Source: Pseudomonas viridiflava
Lineage (GTDB): Bacteria > Pseudomonadota > Gammaproteobacteria > Pseudomonadales > Pseudomonadaceae
NCBI RefSeq assembly: GCF_900585905.1
Contig: NZ_UTVH01000053.1
Location: 186,001-250,000 of the forward strand
Direction of reading: 5' to 3'
Length of the DNA: 64,000 bases
The translations under genes and the position numbers were made by a program. Of this stretch, positions 1 to 10,046 are shown piece by piece. The notes under the pieces were generated by a model, which did no database searches, had not been told where the DNA came from, and was given only the letters and a program-made list of their open reading frames with translations. Every line of letters begins with the position of its first letter. The stretch's first letter is position 1.

Positions 1-414
<414 letters not shown>

Positions 415-423
415 TTACCCACG

Positions 424-910
424 TTATCCACAGTCAGGCCCACAATATCCGTGGGCAAGTCCAATACCGCGCACGCTGCGGTGTGCGGGGCTTGCGGCGC
501 TTCACCGGGGCATGTGTCTTGACCTTGAGACGCTTATCGTGCGGCGTGGTTGCAAACGTCATGCAAGAGAAATTCGGCGGTACCGGCGCGAGGCCATATC
601 CAGCGCCACTTTGCCAAGTCTTTCCAACGTTTGCCCACAGACTTATCCACAGGCTGACATCATCGATTACCTGTATGAAAAACCAGCTCAAGATTCGTTG
701 ACAAACTGCTCAAACGGACGCACTAAAAACCCTGGTCATTTCTTGATCAAATCTCTACAGACCGCGTATCCCGAGGCCTGCAGCCAGATGCTCCCACGTT
801 ATTCACAGGCAGTTCCACAGTAAACCTGAACAAGTCAAAAACGTGACAAAACAACTATTTGCAGCGGCTTTATGTCGCAGTTCACGAGCGCGCGAAAATT
901 GTTTTCCACA
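424..910 (+). promoter_or_regulatory. Cluster of DnaA-box-like nonamers
   Basis: Matches to the TTATNCACA DnaA box occur at 424-432 (TTATCCACA), 643-651 (TTATCCACA) and 799-807 (TTATTCACA), with a one-mismatch TTTTCCACA at 902-910. All four face the same way. Weaker CCCACA or TTCCACA variants lie at 631-639 and 811-819. Neither dnaA, dnaN nor rpmH is adjacent, so this is not the canonical Pseudomonas oriC. It could titrate or reload DnaA, or be chance enrichment. Confidence 0.5.
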
Positions 911-956
911 ATTGGCGAATAGCTACTGGATGTCGTTATCTGTGAGAACCCGCATG

Positions 957-1168
957 CTCACCAAGAGGCCCGTATGCCCGCTGAAAATTGCCCAGATGTG
1001 CCATCGCTTTCGCGAGCAAGCTCGCTCCCACAGGCCCTGTATTCCGGCCAGTCAGATGTGGCCCATTTCAAGCAGCCCGCCTATCTGTGGGAGTGAGCTT
1101 GCTCACGAAGAGGCCCGTATGCCCGCTGAAAATTGCCCAGATGTGCCATCGCTTTCGCGAGCAAGCTC
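957..1168. repeat. 67-bp direct repeat (957-1023 and 1102-1168) with REP-like palindromes
   Basis: The segment beginning CTCACCAAGAGGCCCG at 957 recurs at 1102 with a single difference near its start, a 145-bp period. Each copy ends in the palindromic GCGAGCAAGCTC motif of the GTGGGAGCGAGCTTGCTCGCGAA repeat family. An inverted partner (GGGAGTGAGCTTGCTCAC) lies at about 1090-1107. This is a small BIME-like cluster in the 3' region of livF. Confidence 0.85.
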
Positions 1169-1196
1169 CCACGGGTCATCCGCAGGAGCACACCCA

Positions 1197-1913
1197 TCAA
1201 TGCCCACCCAGATAGGCATTCCTGACTTCGTCGTTGACCAGCAATTCCTGTCCTGTGCCGGTCAGGCGGATTTCGCCGTTGACCATCACGTAAGCGCGGT
1301 CGGACAGCTTCAGGGCGTGGTTGGCATTCTGCTCGACCAGAAAGATGGTCATGCCGGTGCTGGCCAGCTCGCGCAGGGTCGCGAAGATCTGTTTGACGAT
1401 GATCGGCGCCAGACCAAGGCTGGGTTCGTCCAGCAGCAATAGCTTGGGCCGACTCATCAGCGCACGGGCGATGGCGAGCATCTGCTGCTCGCCCCCCGAC
1501 ATGGTCATGGCGCGCTGGTTGCGGCGTTCCTTGAGCCGCGGGAAGAGCTCGAACATGCGCTGCATGTCTTCAGCCGAGTGTTTGTCACCGATGGGGATGG
1601 TGCCCATCATCAGGTTTTCTTCGACGGACATGTCCGGGAACACCCGCCGCCCCTCTGGCGACTGCGCAATACCGTTGGACGCGATGTAGTGCGAGGACTT
1701 CTGGGTGATGTCAGTACCCTGATAAATGATCTGCCCGGCTGCCGCTCTTGGCTGACCGAAGATCGACATCAGCAGCGTCGACTTGCCTGCGCCATTGGAG
1801 CCGATCAGGCTGACGGTTTCGCCTTCGTTGATATGCAGCGAAACCTTCTTCAGGGCCTGGATCGGCCCGTAAAACACATCGATCTCTTTCAGTTCGAGGA
1901 TCGGGCCAGTCAT
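1197..1913 (-). CDS. livF: Branched-chain amino acid ABC transporter, ATPase LivF
   Basis: 238 residues, one of the two cytoplasmic ATPases of the LIV-I/Bra uptake system for leucine, isoleucine and valine. Walker A is GSNGAGKS (residues 38-45), the ABC signature is MSGGEQQ, and Walker B LLLLDEPSLGL is followed by the switch histidine region FLVEQNA. The length and the short C-terminus ending LGGH match LivF/BraG rather than the longer LivG. The start codon overlaps the end of livG by 4 bases, indicating translational coupling as last gene of livKHMGF. Confidence 0.95.
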   Translation of the reverse strand: MTGPILELKEIDVFYGPIQALKKVSLHINEGETVSLIGSNGAGKSTLLMSIFGQPRAAAGQIIYQGTDITQKSSHYIASNGIAQSPEGRRVFPDMSVEENLMMGTIPIGDKHSAEDMQRMFELFPRLKERRNQRAMTMSGGEQQMLAIARALMSRPKLLLLDEPSLGLAPIIVKQIFATLRELASTGMTIFLVEQNANHALKLSDRAYVMVNGEIRLTGTGQELLVNDEVRNAYLGGH

Positions 1914-2785
1914 ACCAGTTCCTCTTCATCAGCGCCCAGATACGCGGCGATTACCCTGGGGTCGTTGCGAATCTGTTCCGGCCCGCCCGCAGCGATCACG
2001 TTGCCATGGTCGAGCACCACAATATCGTCGGAAATCCCCATGACCATGCCCATGTCGTGCTCGATCAGTACGATGGTCATGTCGTGCTGATCGCGCAACA
2101 GGCGAATCATCCCGCTCAAGGCCTCGGTCTCCTGCGGATTCAGGCCCGCAGCCGGTTCGTCCAGGCAGATCACCTGAGGGCGTGTGCACATGGCCCGGGC
2201 GATTTCCAGTCGGCGCTGCTGGCCGTAGGAAAGCTCGCCAGCCAGACGGTTGGCGCAGTCCACCAGGTCCACCACTTCCAGCCAGTAAAACGCTGTGTTG
2301 ATGGCATCTTCCTCGGCCTTGCGATAACCGCGGGTGTTGAAAATGCCCGCCAACAGGCTGCGGTTGACCCACATGTGCTGGGCCACCAGCAGGTTTTCCA
2401 GCACTGACATTTCCTTGAACAGCCGAATGTTCTGGAAGGTGCGCGCCAACCCTGCGCGGTTCACCAGATGGGTGCCGCCGAACATCTTGTAATAGACGCG
2501 GCTGAGAAAGCTTTTTGGCGAAACGAAATCGGCGCCCTTGAACGGCTCGCCCAGCAGCTTGATGACATTGATGGTGGTGCCGCGAGTGTGCAGTTCAATG
2601 CGCCCTCCGGTGGCCTTGTAAAAGCCCGTCAGGCAGTTGAAAACCGTGGTCTTGCCCGCGCCGTTGGGGCCGATCAGGGCGAAGATCGAGTTGCGCCGCA
2701 CTTGCAGGCTGACGTCGCTGAGCGCCTTGATGCCGCCAAAATGCATCATCAGATGCTCGACCGAAAGTACGATGTCGTTGCTCAT
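1910..2785 (-). CDS. livG: Branched-chain amino acid ABC transporter, ATPase LivG
   Basis: 291 residues. Walker A GPNGAGKTT, signature LSYGQQRRLEIARAM, Walker B VICLDEPAAGLNP. A longer segment after Walker A (about residues 60-110, including FVSPKSFLSRVYYKMFGGTHLVNRAGLARTFQNIRL) distinguishes LivG/BraF from LivF. It forms the nucleotide-binding heterodimer with LivF on the inner face of the membrane. It overlaps livM by 4 bases upstream and livF by 4 bases downstream. Confidence 0.95.
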   Translation of the reverse strand: MSNDIVLSVEHLMMHFGGIKALSDVSLQVRRNSIFALIGPNGAGKTTVFNCLTGFYKATGGRIELHTRGTTINVIKLLGEPFKGADFVSPKSFLSRVYYKMFGGTHLVNRAGLARTFQNIRLFKEMSVLENLLVAQHMWVNRSLLAGIFNTRGYRKAEEDAINTAFYWLEVVDLVDCANRLAGELSYGQQRRLEIARAMCTRPQVICLDEPAAGLNPQETEALSGMIRLLRDQHDMTIVLIEHDMGMVMGISDDIVVLDHGNVIAAGGPEQIRNDPRVIAAYLGADEEELV

Positions 2786-4064
2786 GGCGCGACTCCCTTG
2801 CGTGGCATGACACCGGTACGCGACACGCGGATCAGGCCGCGTGGTCGCCAGATCATCATCAGCACCATCAGTATCCCGAACAGCAGCACGCGGTATTCGG
2901 CGAAGCTGCGCAGCAACTCGGGGGCGACCGTCAACACGAACGCGGCAATCACCACGCCCACCGTCGAGCCCATGCCGCCCAGCACAACGATGGCAAGGAT
3001 CAAGGCCGACTCGAAGAAAGTGAAGGACGTCGGGTTGATGAAGCCCTGGTAACTGGCGAAAAACACGCCGGCCAGACCCGCTGTCGACGCGCCGATGGTG
3101 AACGCCGACAGTTTGACCAGAACGTGATTGAGCCCCATGGAGCGACAGGCAATCTCGTCTTCGCGCAGCGCCTCCCAGGCACGGCCGATCGGCATGCGGG
3201 TCAGGCGATGCTTGATGTACAGCACCGCCAGTACAACCAGAAACAGCACTGCATAGATAAAGATGAATTTGAGGTCCGGGTTGTAATCGAAGCCGAAATA
3301 CTCATGGATCGGTACCCCGCCCTCTTTGGCCCGGCGGCCAAATTCAAGACCGAAGAACGTCGGCGATGGAACCGCGACCCCATTGGGGCCGCCGGTAAAC
3401 GACAGCCAGTTGTTCAACACCAGGCGAATGATCTCCCCGAAACCCAGGGTCACGATGGCCAGATAGTCGCCATGCATGCGCAAGACCGGGAAGCCCAGTA
3501 TGCAACCCGCCAATGCTGCGGCGATGGCCGCCAGGGGCAGCGCCGACCAGAAACCCAGGCCCAGGTACTGATAACCCAGCGCCAGCCCATACGCGCCAAT
3601 GGCATAGAACGCCACGTAACCCAGGTCCAGCAGACCGGCCAGCCCGACCACGATATTCAGCCCCAGGCCAAGCAGGACATAGATCAGGCCGAGAATGACG
3701 ACAGTCAGCACGTACTTGTCGGCAAACACTGGGAACACCATGGCGATCACGATCATCGCCGGGATGATGAAGCGCAGTCGGGTCTTGTAATCGGGCGGCA
3801 GCACATGGACACCGGAGCCTGAACTCTCGAAGCTCTGAGCGATGATCAGGCCCTTGGGCGTCTGCATGAACAAGCTCAATAACAGACGCCCCACCATCAC
3901 CACGCCGACCAGAACGGCCACGCGGGCAGGTTCAAGGTTGAAGCTGTAGCCGTCGAGCACCACGCCGACAATCGGGCCGAACACGATCAGGGCCAGGAGC
4001 CCGGCAATCACGGCATCAATCAGGCTTTGTTTGACGCTAATGGGTTTAATCGGAGCGGACATAT

Positions 4065-4068
<4 letters not shown>
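2782..4068 (-). CDS. livM: Branched-chain amino acid ABC transporter, permease LivM
   Basis: 428 residues, inner-membrane permease. There is an N-terminal hydrophobic extension (SLIDAVIAGLLALIVFGPIVGVVL and a second segment to about residue 70) before the conserved core starting near LRFIIPAMIVIAMVFP. The core has the LivM-specific GLNIVVGLAGLLDLGYVAFYAIGAY segment and the cytoplasmic EAA-like loop GRAWEALREDEIACRSMG that contacts the ATPases. The extended N-terminus is usual for the pseudomonad LivM/BraE type. It overlaps livH and livG by 4 bases each. Confidence 0.94.
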
Positions 4069-4979
<911 letters not shown>

Positions 4980-5147
4980 CACGCACGCTCACGAACTTGA
5001 AAGGCCAGTGACGCAGGCCCGAAACTCTCTCGTGAAGAGCAACGGGCCGACGCCACTGGCTGACAGAAGAACTTCGGGGCGCAATCCGGCGGCCCCATTG
5101 ACGCGACCTGCGAGCGCCGTGAGGCGCCCCTGGTCTAGGCGCGTTGC

Positions 5148-6281
5148 TTACTTCTGCTTTTCAAGCTGATGGTACTTGCCGTCCTTGTCCCACTGATACA
5201 CCACGTAGTCGGAGACCTTCAGGTCGCCTTTGTCGTCCCAGGCTTTTTCGCCCATGACGGTTTTGACCGGGTGCGCCTTGAGGAACTTGGCAGCGTCTTC
5301 GCCCTTGTTGGACTTGGCACCATTGAAACCGGCAGCCAGGGCCTGCACCGAAGCATAGGCATACAGGGTATAGCCCTCAGGCTCATAGCCAGACTTGCGG
5401 AACTCATCCACCACGGCCTTGCTGTCTGGCAGCACGCGCGGGTCAGCACCGAAGGTCATGTACACGCCATCAACGTACTGCGCACCGCCAGCGGTGGTGA
5501 CCAGTTCATCGGTGACGACGCCATCATCGGACATGAACTTGACGTCTTTGAGGCCCTGCTCGCGCATCTGACGCACCAGCGGACCCGCTTCCGGATGCAG
5601 ACCGCCGAAATAGACGACATCGGCGCCAACAGAACGGATCTTGGTGACCAGGGCGCTGAAGTCTTTCTCGCCACGGGTCAAGCCTTCTTCCAGCACCGGC
5701 TTCACGCCTCGCTTGGTCAGCTGTTTCGCCGTCGCATCAGCCAGGCCCTTGCCGTAGGTGTCCTTGTCATTGATGACGGCGATTTTCTTGCCCTTGAGAA
5801 CATCGACGATGTAGTCGCCAGCCACCACGCCCTGCTGGTCGTCACGACCGCACATGCGGAACATCGCGCTCAGGCCGCGTTCGGTAACAGTCGGGTTGGT
5901 CGAGCCCGGGGTAATCGCGATGATGCCAGCCTCGTCATACACTTCCGAAGCGGGGATCGTCGAGGATGAGCAGAAGTGCCCCACCACACCCGCGACCTTG
6001 TCGGACGCGGCCTTGTTGGCAACGGCAACGGCCTGCTTGGGTTCGCAGGCATCGTCATAGGACGTCAGCACGATCTTCTCGCCATTGACACCGCCCGCCT
6101 TGTTGATGGCATCGGCCGCTGCCTGAGCGCCTTTCATGTATTGCTGACCGAACGATGCGTTGGCGCCAGTCATTGGCCCCGCAACACCGATCTTCACGTC
6201 AGCCTGAGCAAACGAAGACACGCCCAACGCAGTGGCGACCGCCATTGCCAGAAAGCCTTTCCTGTAAAACGTCTGCGACAT
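5148..6281 (-). CDS. livK: Periplasmic branched-chain amino acid-binding protein LivK
   Basis: 377 residues from the ATG at 6281, which has AGGAG 8 bases upstream; a longer frame to 6320 lacks a site. A signal peptide (about MSQTFYRKGFLAMAVATALGVSSFAQA) precedes mature DVKIGVAGPMTGANASFG, the type I periplasmic-binding-protein start. The Cys pair in DDACEP and GHFCSSS fits the LivJ/LivK disulfide. It captures Leu/Ile/Val (in many pseudomonads also Ala/Thr) and delivers it to LivHM. As first gene and separated by 168 bp from livH, it is probably the most abundantly expressed. Confidence 0.94.
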   Translation of the reverse strand: MSQTFYRKGFLAMAVATALGVSSFAQADVKIGVAGPMTGANASFGQQYMKGAQAAADAINKAGGVNGEKIVLTSYDDACEPKQAVAVANKAASDKVAGVVGHFCSSSTIPASEVYDEAGIIAITPGSTNPTVTERGLSAMFRMCGRDDQQGVVAGDYIVDVLKGKKIAVINDKDTYGKGLADATAKQLTKRGVKPVLEEGLTRGEKDFSALVTKIRSVGADVVYFGGLHPEAGPLVRQMREQGLKDVKFMSDDGVVTDELVTTAGGAQYVDGVYMTFGADPRVLPDSKAVVDEFRKSGYEPEGYTLYAYASVQALAAGFNGAKSNKGEDAAKFLKAHPVKTVMGEKAWDDKGDLKVSDYVVYQWDKDGKYHQLEKQK

Positions 6282-6443
6282 GAGTGGTGCTCCTGAGGTT
6301 TTATTTGAGTGGCACGACAACTACGCAGTAGCAGCGAGCAAGCGGCGTGCCATTCATTTTTTATTCTGCAGAAACCAGCGAAATTAACAGCTTGCGTGAA
6401 CTAGGGACGTTGGATGGCGGGGCATGGGACGTGTTGACGCATC

Positions 6444-6525
6444 AAAAGCGCAACCCGAAAGAAATCCAAGCGCAACCTGAAGACCTGCGCAGTGCAACCT
6501 GGTTAACCTGCCAAGGGCAACCCGA
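6444..6525. promoter_or_regulatory. Four phased direct repeats upstream of livK
   Basis: GCAACC followed by CG or TG starts at 6450, 6472, 6494 and 6517, i.e. spacings 22, 22 and 23 bp. Flanking similarity extends each unit to about 15 bp; read on the livK strand it resembles TCGGGTTGCGCTTGG. The array lies about 165-245 bp before the livK start. Two-helical-turn phasing suggests a multimeric regulator or enhancer binding the same DNA face. The regulator is unknown. Confidence 0.5.
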
Positions 6526-6630
6526 CTGTAACAACGTGCGTCACCGAACTGCACACCACCGGTGCGTCTGCGCTACGAGACGCACCATTGTGGCGGGGGG
6601 CATGAGCCTTTTGGGCCTGGTCAAAATCGC

Positions 6631-6657
6631 CGTGGGACCGGCTTCAGCCGGGAAGGC
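6631..6657 (+). repeat. Single REP-like element (GTGGGACCGGCTTYAGCCGG family)
   Basis: The sequence reads CGTGGGACCGGCTTCAGCCG and continues GGAAGGC. It contains the ACCGGCTT/AGCCGG palindromic core shared with copies at 21160, 21245, 23743 and 23808. It lies 40 bp beyond the amaB stop. Confidence 0.8.
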
Positions 6658-6697
6658 ATCAGATGCCACACAGCTGGATCGAATCCGGGAAACCGGT

Positions 6698-8188
6698 TCA
6701 ATCGAACGTAATGCCCTGGGCCAACGGCAATTCCAGCGAATAATTGACTGTTGCGGTCTGTCGGCGCATGTAGGCGCGCCATGAGTCCGAACCCGACTCG
6801 CGTCCGCCGCCGGTTTCCTTTTCGCCACCGAACGCGCCGCCAATCTCCGCGCCGCTGGGCCCGATGTTGACATTGGCGATGCCGCAGTCACTGCCCAGCG
6901 CCGACATGAACTGCTCGGCTTCACGCACATCGGTGGTAAAAATGCAGGACGACAGCCCCTGCGGCACAGCATTGTTCAGGCGCAATGCCTCGGTGAAATC
7001 CTCGTAACCCACCACATACAGAATCGGCGCAAAGGTTTCGCTGCACACCACGTCGCTCTGCTCAGGCATCTCGACGATGGCCGGGGACACGTAATAGCCG
7101 TCAGGAAATTTGTCCTGCAACTGACGCGTGCCGCCGAATACCACGCCGCCCTCGCTGACGGCCTGTTCCAGCGCATCCTGCATCGCCTCGAAGCTGTGGC
7201 GGTCGATCAGCGGGCCGATCAGGTTGCCTTCAAGAGGATGACCGATACGGATTTTTTCATAAGCGGTTTTCAGTCTTTCAACGATCTCGACCTTGACCGA
7301 TTCATGGGCAATCAGCCGACGCAAGCTGGTGCAACGCTGCCCGGCGGTACCCACTGCGCTGAACAGAATGGCGCGAACCGCCAGGTCCAGATCGGCGCTG
7401 GGGCTTAAGATCATCGCGTTGTTGCCGCCCAGTTCGAGAATGCTGCGGGCAAAACGGGCAGCGACTTTCGGCGCCACTTCACGGCCCATTCGGGTGCTGC
7501 CGGTAGCGCTGATCAACGCCACACGCGGGTCTTCGACCAGGGCTTCACCGGCTTCACGGCCGCCGATGATCACCTGCGCCAGGTACGTGGGCGCGTCGGC
7601 GAAGTCTTTGGCGACAGTATCGAACAGCGCCTGGCAGGCCAGACCGGTAAGAGGCGTCTTTTCCGAAGGCTTCCAGATCACCGGGTTGCCGCAGACCAGC
7701 GCCAGCGTGGTATTCCACGCCCATACCGCGACCGGGAAGTTGAACGCGCTGATCACACCCACGATGCCCAGCGGGTGCCAGGTTTCACGCATGTGATGGC
7801 CGGGGCGCTCTGAAGCGATGGTCAGACCGTACAACTGCCGCGACAGCCCGACGGCGAAATCGCAGATGTCGATCATCTCCTGCACTTCGCCCAGACCTTC
7901 CTGCGTAATCTTGCCCGCTTCCCAGGACACCAGCTCACCCAGATCAGCCTTGTGCTTGCGCAATGCCTCGCCAAACAGGCGGATCAGCTCGCCCCGGCGC
8001 GGTGCAGGAACCTTGCGCCAGGCTTGAAACGCTGTGTCGGCGCGGCTGACCTGTTGTTCCACTTCCGCCGCACCTTGCCAGTTGACTGCGCCAATGCGAC
8101 TGCCATCAATGGGCGTGTGCACCGGCTGGTTGCCGTTCTGATAGGACGCAGGGTCGACACCGAGGCGGGTCAGCAGGTCGGTAAGCAT
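6698..8188 (-). CDS. amaB: ALDH7-family aldehyde dehydrogenase, probable piperidine-6-carboxylate/aminoadipate semialdehyde dehydrogenase
   Basis: 496 residues from ATG 8188, which is preceded by AGGAG. It is an NAD(P)-dependent aldehyde dehydrogenase: catalytic Cys286 in GQRCTS, general-base Glu252 in LELGGN, NAD motif ISATGSTRMGRE. The C-terminal GGRESGSDSWRAYMRRQTATVNYS is characteristic of antiquitin/ALDH7 and matches the Pseudomonas AmaB type, which oxidises the semialdehyde in lysine catabolism through pipecolate. A LysR gene is divergent, as near amaB in P. putida as I recall it, but the usual partner amaA (pipecolate oxidase) is absent here. The exact substrate is inferred. Confidence 0.85.
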   Translation of the reverse strand: MLTDLLTRLGVDPASYQNGNQPVHTPIDGSRIGAVNWQGAAEVEQQVSRADTAFQAWRKVPAPRRGELIRLFGEALRKHKADLGELVSWEAGKITQEGLGEVQEMIDICDFAVGLSRQLYGLTIASERPGHHMRETWHPLGIVGVISAFNFPVAVWAWNTTLALVCGNPVIWKPSEKTPLTGLACQALFDTVAKDFADAPTYLAQVIIGGREAGEALVEDPRVALISATGSTRMGREVAPKVAARFARSILELGGNNAMILSPSADLDLAVRAILFSAVGTAGQRCTSLRRLIAHESVKVEIVERLKTAYEKIRIGHPLEGNLIGPLIDRHSFEAMQDALEQAVSEGGVVFGGTRQLQDKFPDGYYVSPAIVEMPEQSDVVCSETFAPILYVVGYEDFTEALRLNNAVPQGLSSCIFTTDVREAEQFMSALGSDCGIANVNIGPSGAEIGGAFGGEKETGGGRESGSDSWRAYMRRQTATVNYSLELPLAQGITFD

Positions 8189-8347
8189 GAGTTCTCCTGA
8201 TTCTGGAATGCTGCAAAAATGCGATGGATCTCTAGGTGTAGTAATAACTGGCCTCAGGCGCCTGAACAAACGACGATTAGGCGAGATATCATTCCTTTAA
8301 TTCATGCTGCCGCCGCCCGGCAGCCCGACACCGGAAAAGGCCCGAAC
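8189..8347. promoter_or_regulatory. Divergent amaB/lysR promoter region
   Basis: A 159-bp AT-richer spacer between two divergent starts, the expected location of a LysR operator. No unambiguous T-N11-A dyad could be singled out by eye. Confidence 0.45.
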
Positions 8348-9238
8348 ATGCTCAATCGACGCCATTTGCCCTCGATTACCGCCCTGCAATGCTTCGAGGC
8401 GGTGACCCGGCACCTGAGCTTTACCCGCGCGGCCGAGGAGCTGAACCTGACCCAGAGCGCTGTCAGCAAACAAGTGGCGCAGCTTGAAGAGCTGGTGCAG
8501 CACTTGCTGTTCCGCCGGGTTCGACGCCGCCTGCAACTGACCCCCGCTGGCGCGTTATACCTGGGCGAAGTGCGCAAGATCCTCAGCCAGATGGAGATGT
8601 CCACGCACTTCCTGCGCTCCTACGGCGGAGAAACCGAAGTGTTGCGCGTATCAACGCCTTCCACCTTCGGCGCGCGCTGGCTGATCCCGCGTCTCAAAGG
8701 CTGGCGCCTGCGCCATCCGCATATTCATCTGGACGTGGTCACCGAGCAGGAAACCGATGACCTGATCCAGAGCCGCTGCGACGTGGTGTTCTATTTCGGC
8801 CAGGGCGCGCGGCCAGGCGCGGAGAGCGTCAAGCTGTTTGCTGAAGAACTGGTGCCGGTTTGTGCACCGAGCGCGCTGCCTGCCACGTCGTTTACCGATC
8901 CGACCCAGCTGACCGATCTGGTCTTGCTGCAAAACGCCAATCGCCCGCAAGGCTGGCACGACTGGTTCGACAGCCAGGGCCATCACACTGAACACAGCTA
9001 CCACGGCCCGCGTTTCGAAACCTTCTACATGTGCATCCGTGCCGCCCAAGTGGGTTGCGGCGTCGCCCTGCTGCCCCGTTTTCTGGTGCAAGAAGAGCTC
9101 GCCGAAGGCAAGCTGGTCATCCCCTGGCCACACGCCCTCCCCAGCAGCGACGCGTACTACATGGCCTACCCGGAACATGCCGCCGAAGTGCCGAAGATCA
9201 GGGATTTTGCCAAGTGGATGCTGGAGCAATTGGGGTGA
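8348..9238 (+). CDS. LysR-family transcriptional regulator
   Basis: 296 residues. The start at ATG 8348 has GGAAAAGG upstream and gives MLNRRHLPSITALQCFEAV, the normal LysR opening; an in-frame ATG at 8219 lacks a site. A winged helix-turn-helix spans about residues 1-60 (FTRAAEELNLTQSAVSKQVAQLEE) and is followed by a LysR substrate-binding domain of GcvA type (ISTPSTFGARWLIPRLKGWRLRHPHIHLDV-like). It is transcribed divergently from amaB across 159 bp, so it probably controls amaB. Its last codons (GAGCAATTGGGGTGA) fall inside the first unit of the tandem repeat that follows. Confidence 0.9.
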   Translation: MLNRRHLPSITALQCFEAVTRHLSFTRAAEELNLTQSAVSKQVAQLEELVQHLLFRRVRRRLQLTPAGALYLGEVRKILSQMEMSTHFLRSYGGETEVLRVSTPSTFGARWLIPRLKGWRLRHPHIHLDVVTEQETDDLIQSRCDVVFYFGQGARPGAESVKLFAEELVPVCAPSALPATSFTDPTQLTDLVLLQNANRPQGWHDWFDSQGHHTEHSYHGPRFETFYMCIRAAQVGCGVALLPRFLVQEELAEGKLVIPWPHALPSSDAYYMAYPEHAAEVPKIRDFAKWMLEQLG

Positions 9239-9821
9239 CGCTTTCGCAAGAGCAAATACTGAACCTGTAGAAGCGCACGAGCACCGCGAGGCCGCGATGG
9301 CGGTTTGTCTGACAACAGCTAAAGGGGATGCGGACAATGCCGCCTTCGCAAGCAAGCTTGCTCCCACAATGCCAAAGCAGCTCAATGCTTGAGCAAGTAC
9401 TCCGGTGAAGCGCCTCGCGCGGGAGCAATTGGGGTGACGCTTTCGCAAGAGCAAATGCTGAAACCTGTAGGAGCGCACGAGCACCGCGAGGCCGCGATGG
9501 CGGTTTGTCTGACAACAGCTAAAGGGGCTGCGGACAATGCCGCCTTCGCAAGCAAGCTTGCTCCCACAATGCCAAGGCATCTCAATGCTTGAGTAAGTAC
9601 TTCGGTGAAACGCCTTGCGCGGGAGCAATTGGGGTGATGCTTTCGCAAGAGCAAATGCTGAAACCTGTAGGAGCGCACGAGCACCGCGAGGCCGCGATGG
9701 CGGTTTGTCTGACAACAGCTAAAGGGGCTGCGGACAATGCCGCCTTCGCAAGCAAGCTTGCTCCCACAATGCCAAGGCATCTCAATGCTTGAGCAAGTAC
9801 TTCGGTGAAACGCCTTGCGTG
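9223..9821. repeat. Tandem array of three ~200-bp units that overlaps the lysR 3' end
   Basis: Units start at 9223, 9422 and 9622 (periods 199 and 200 bp) with the motif GGAGCAATTGGGGTGAYGC. Each contains CTTTCGCAAGAGCAAAT, then a CACGAGCACCGCGAGGCCGC element, then a CAAGCAAGCTTGCTCCCACA palindrome. They differ at only a few positions. The array ends where GTGGGAGCGAGCTTGCTCGCG begins at 9820. The first unit includes the lysR stop codon, so the duplication appears to have captured the gene tail. Open frames inside are simple repeat products. Confidence 0.92.
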
Positions 9822-10046
9822 GGAGCGAGCTTGCTCGCGAAGACCATGTTGCAGCCAAAAATGCGCTGCGCCCAATGCCACTTTCGCCAGCAGGCTTACA
9901 CTGACAATGCCTGGAAACGTCGAGCCAAAGCCAATTCATTCACCCCAACCGCTCTGCCACTGGCATTATGTCGGCCATCTTCGTTTCCCCACTGATTCAG
10001 ATTCGTTTTGGCCGCCAAAGGCGGCTGGTCCCGCTGGAGCGACCCA
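9822..10046. other. Gap before pncB: REP-like palindrome and presumed promoter
   Basis: It starts with GGGAGCGAGCTTGCTCGCGA (9822-9841), a fourth, truncated repeat copy. The remainder is unique sequence and must hold the pncB promoter. No clear operator or riboswitch was seen. Confidence 0.55.

Larger units (their letters stand above)
6282..6697. other. Gap between amaB end and livK start: livK leader, phased repeats, one REP
   Basis: 416 bp without a gene. The half nearer livK must hold its promoter. At 6444-6525 an octamer GCAACCYG recurs at 22-23-bp spacing (separate entry). A single REP-like GTGGGACCGGCTTCAGCCGG element lies at 6631-6657, close to the amaB stop. Confidence 0.6.

Noticed and set aside
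424..910. Main chromosomal origin oriC
   Set aside because: In Pseudomonas the origin lies by dnaA/rpmH; neither is here, and the boxes are few and widely spaced. Kept only as a DnaA-box cluster.
9223..9821. CRISPR array
   Set aside because: The repeating units are about 200 bp and nearly identical throughout; there are no unique spacers of uniform length and no cas genes.
8651..9939. Overlapping minus-strand frames with repeated SDKPPSRPRG-like peptides
   Set aside because: They are translations of the 200-bp tandem repeat, periodic by construction, without a ribosome-binding site or unique start.
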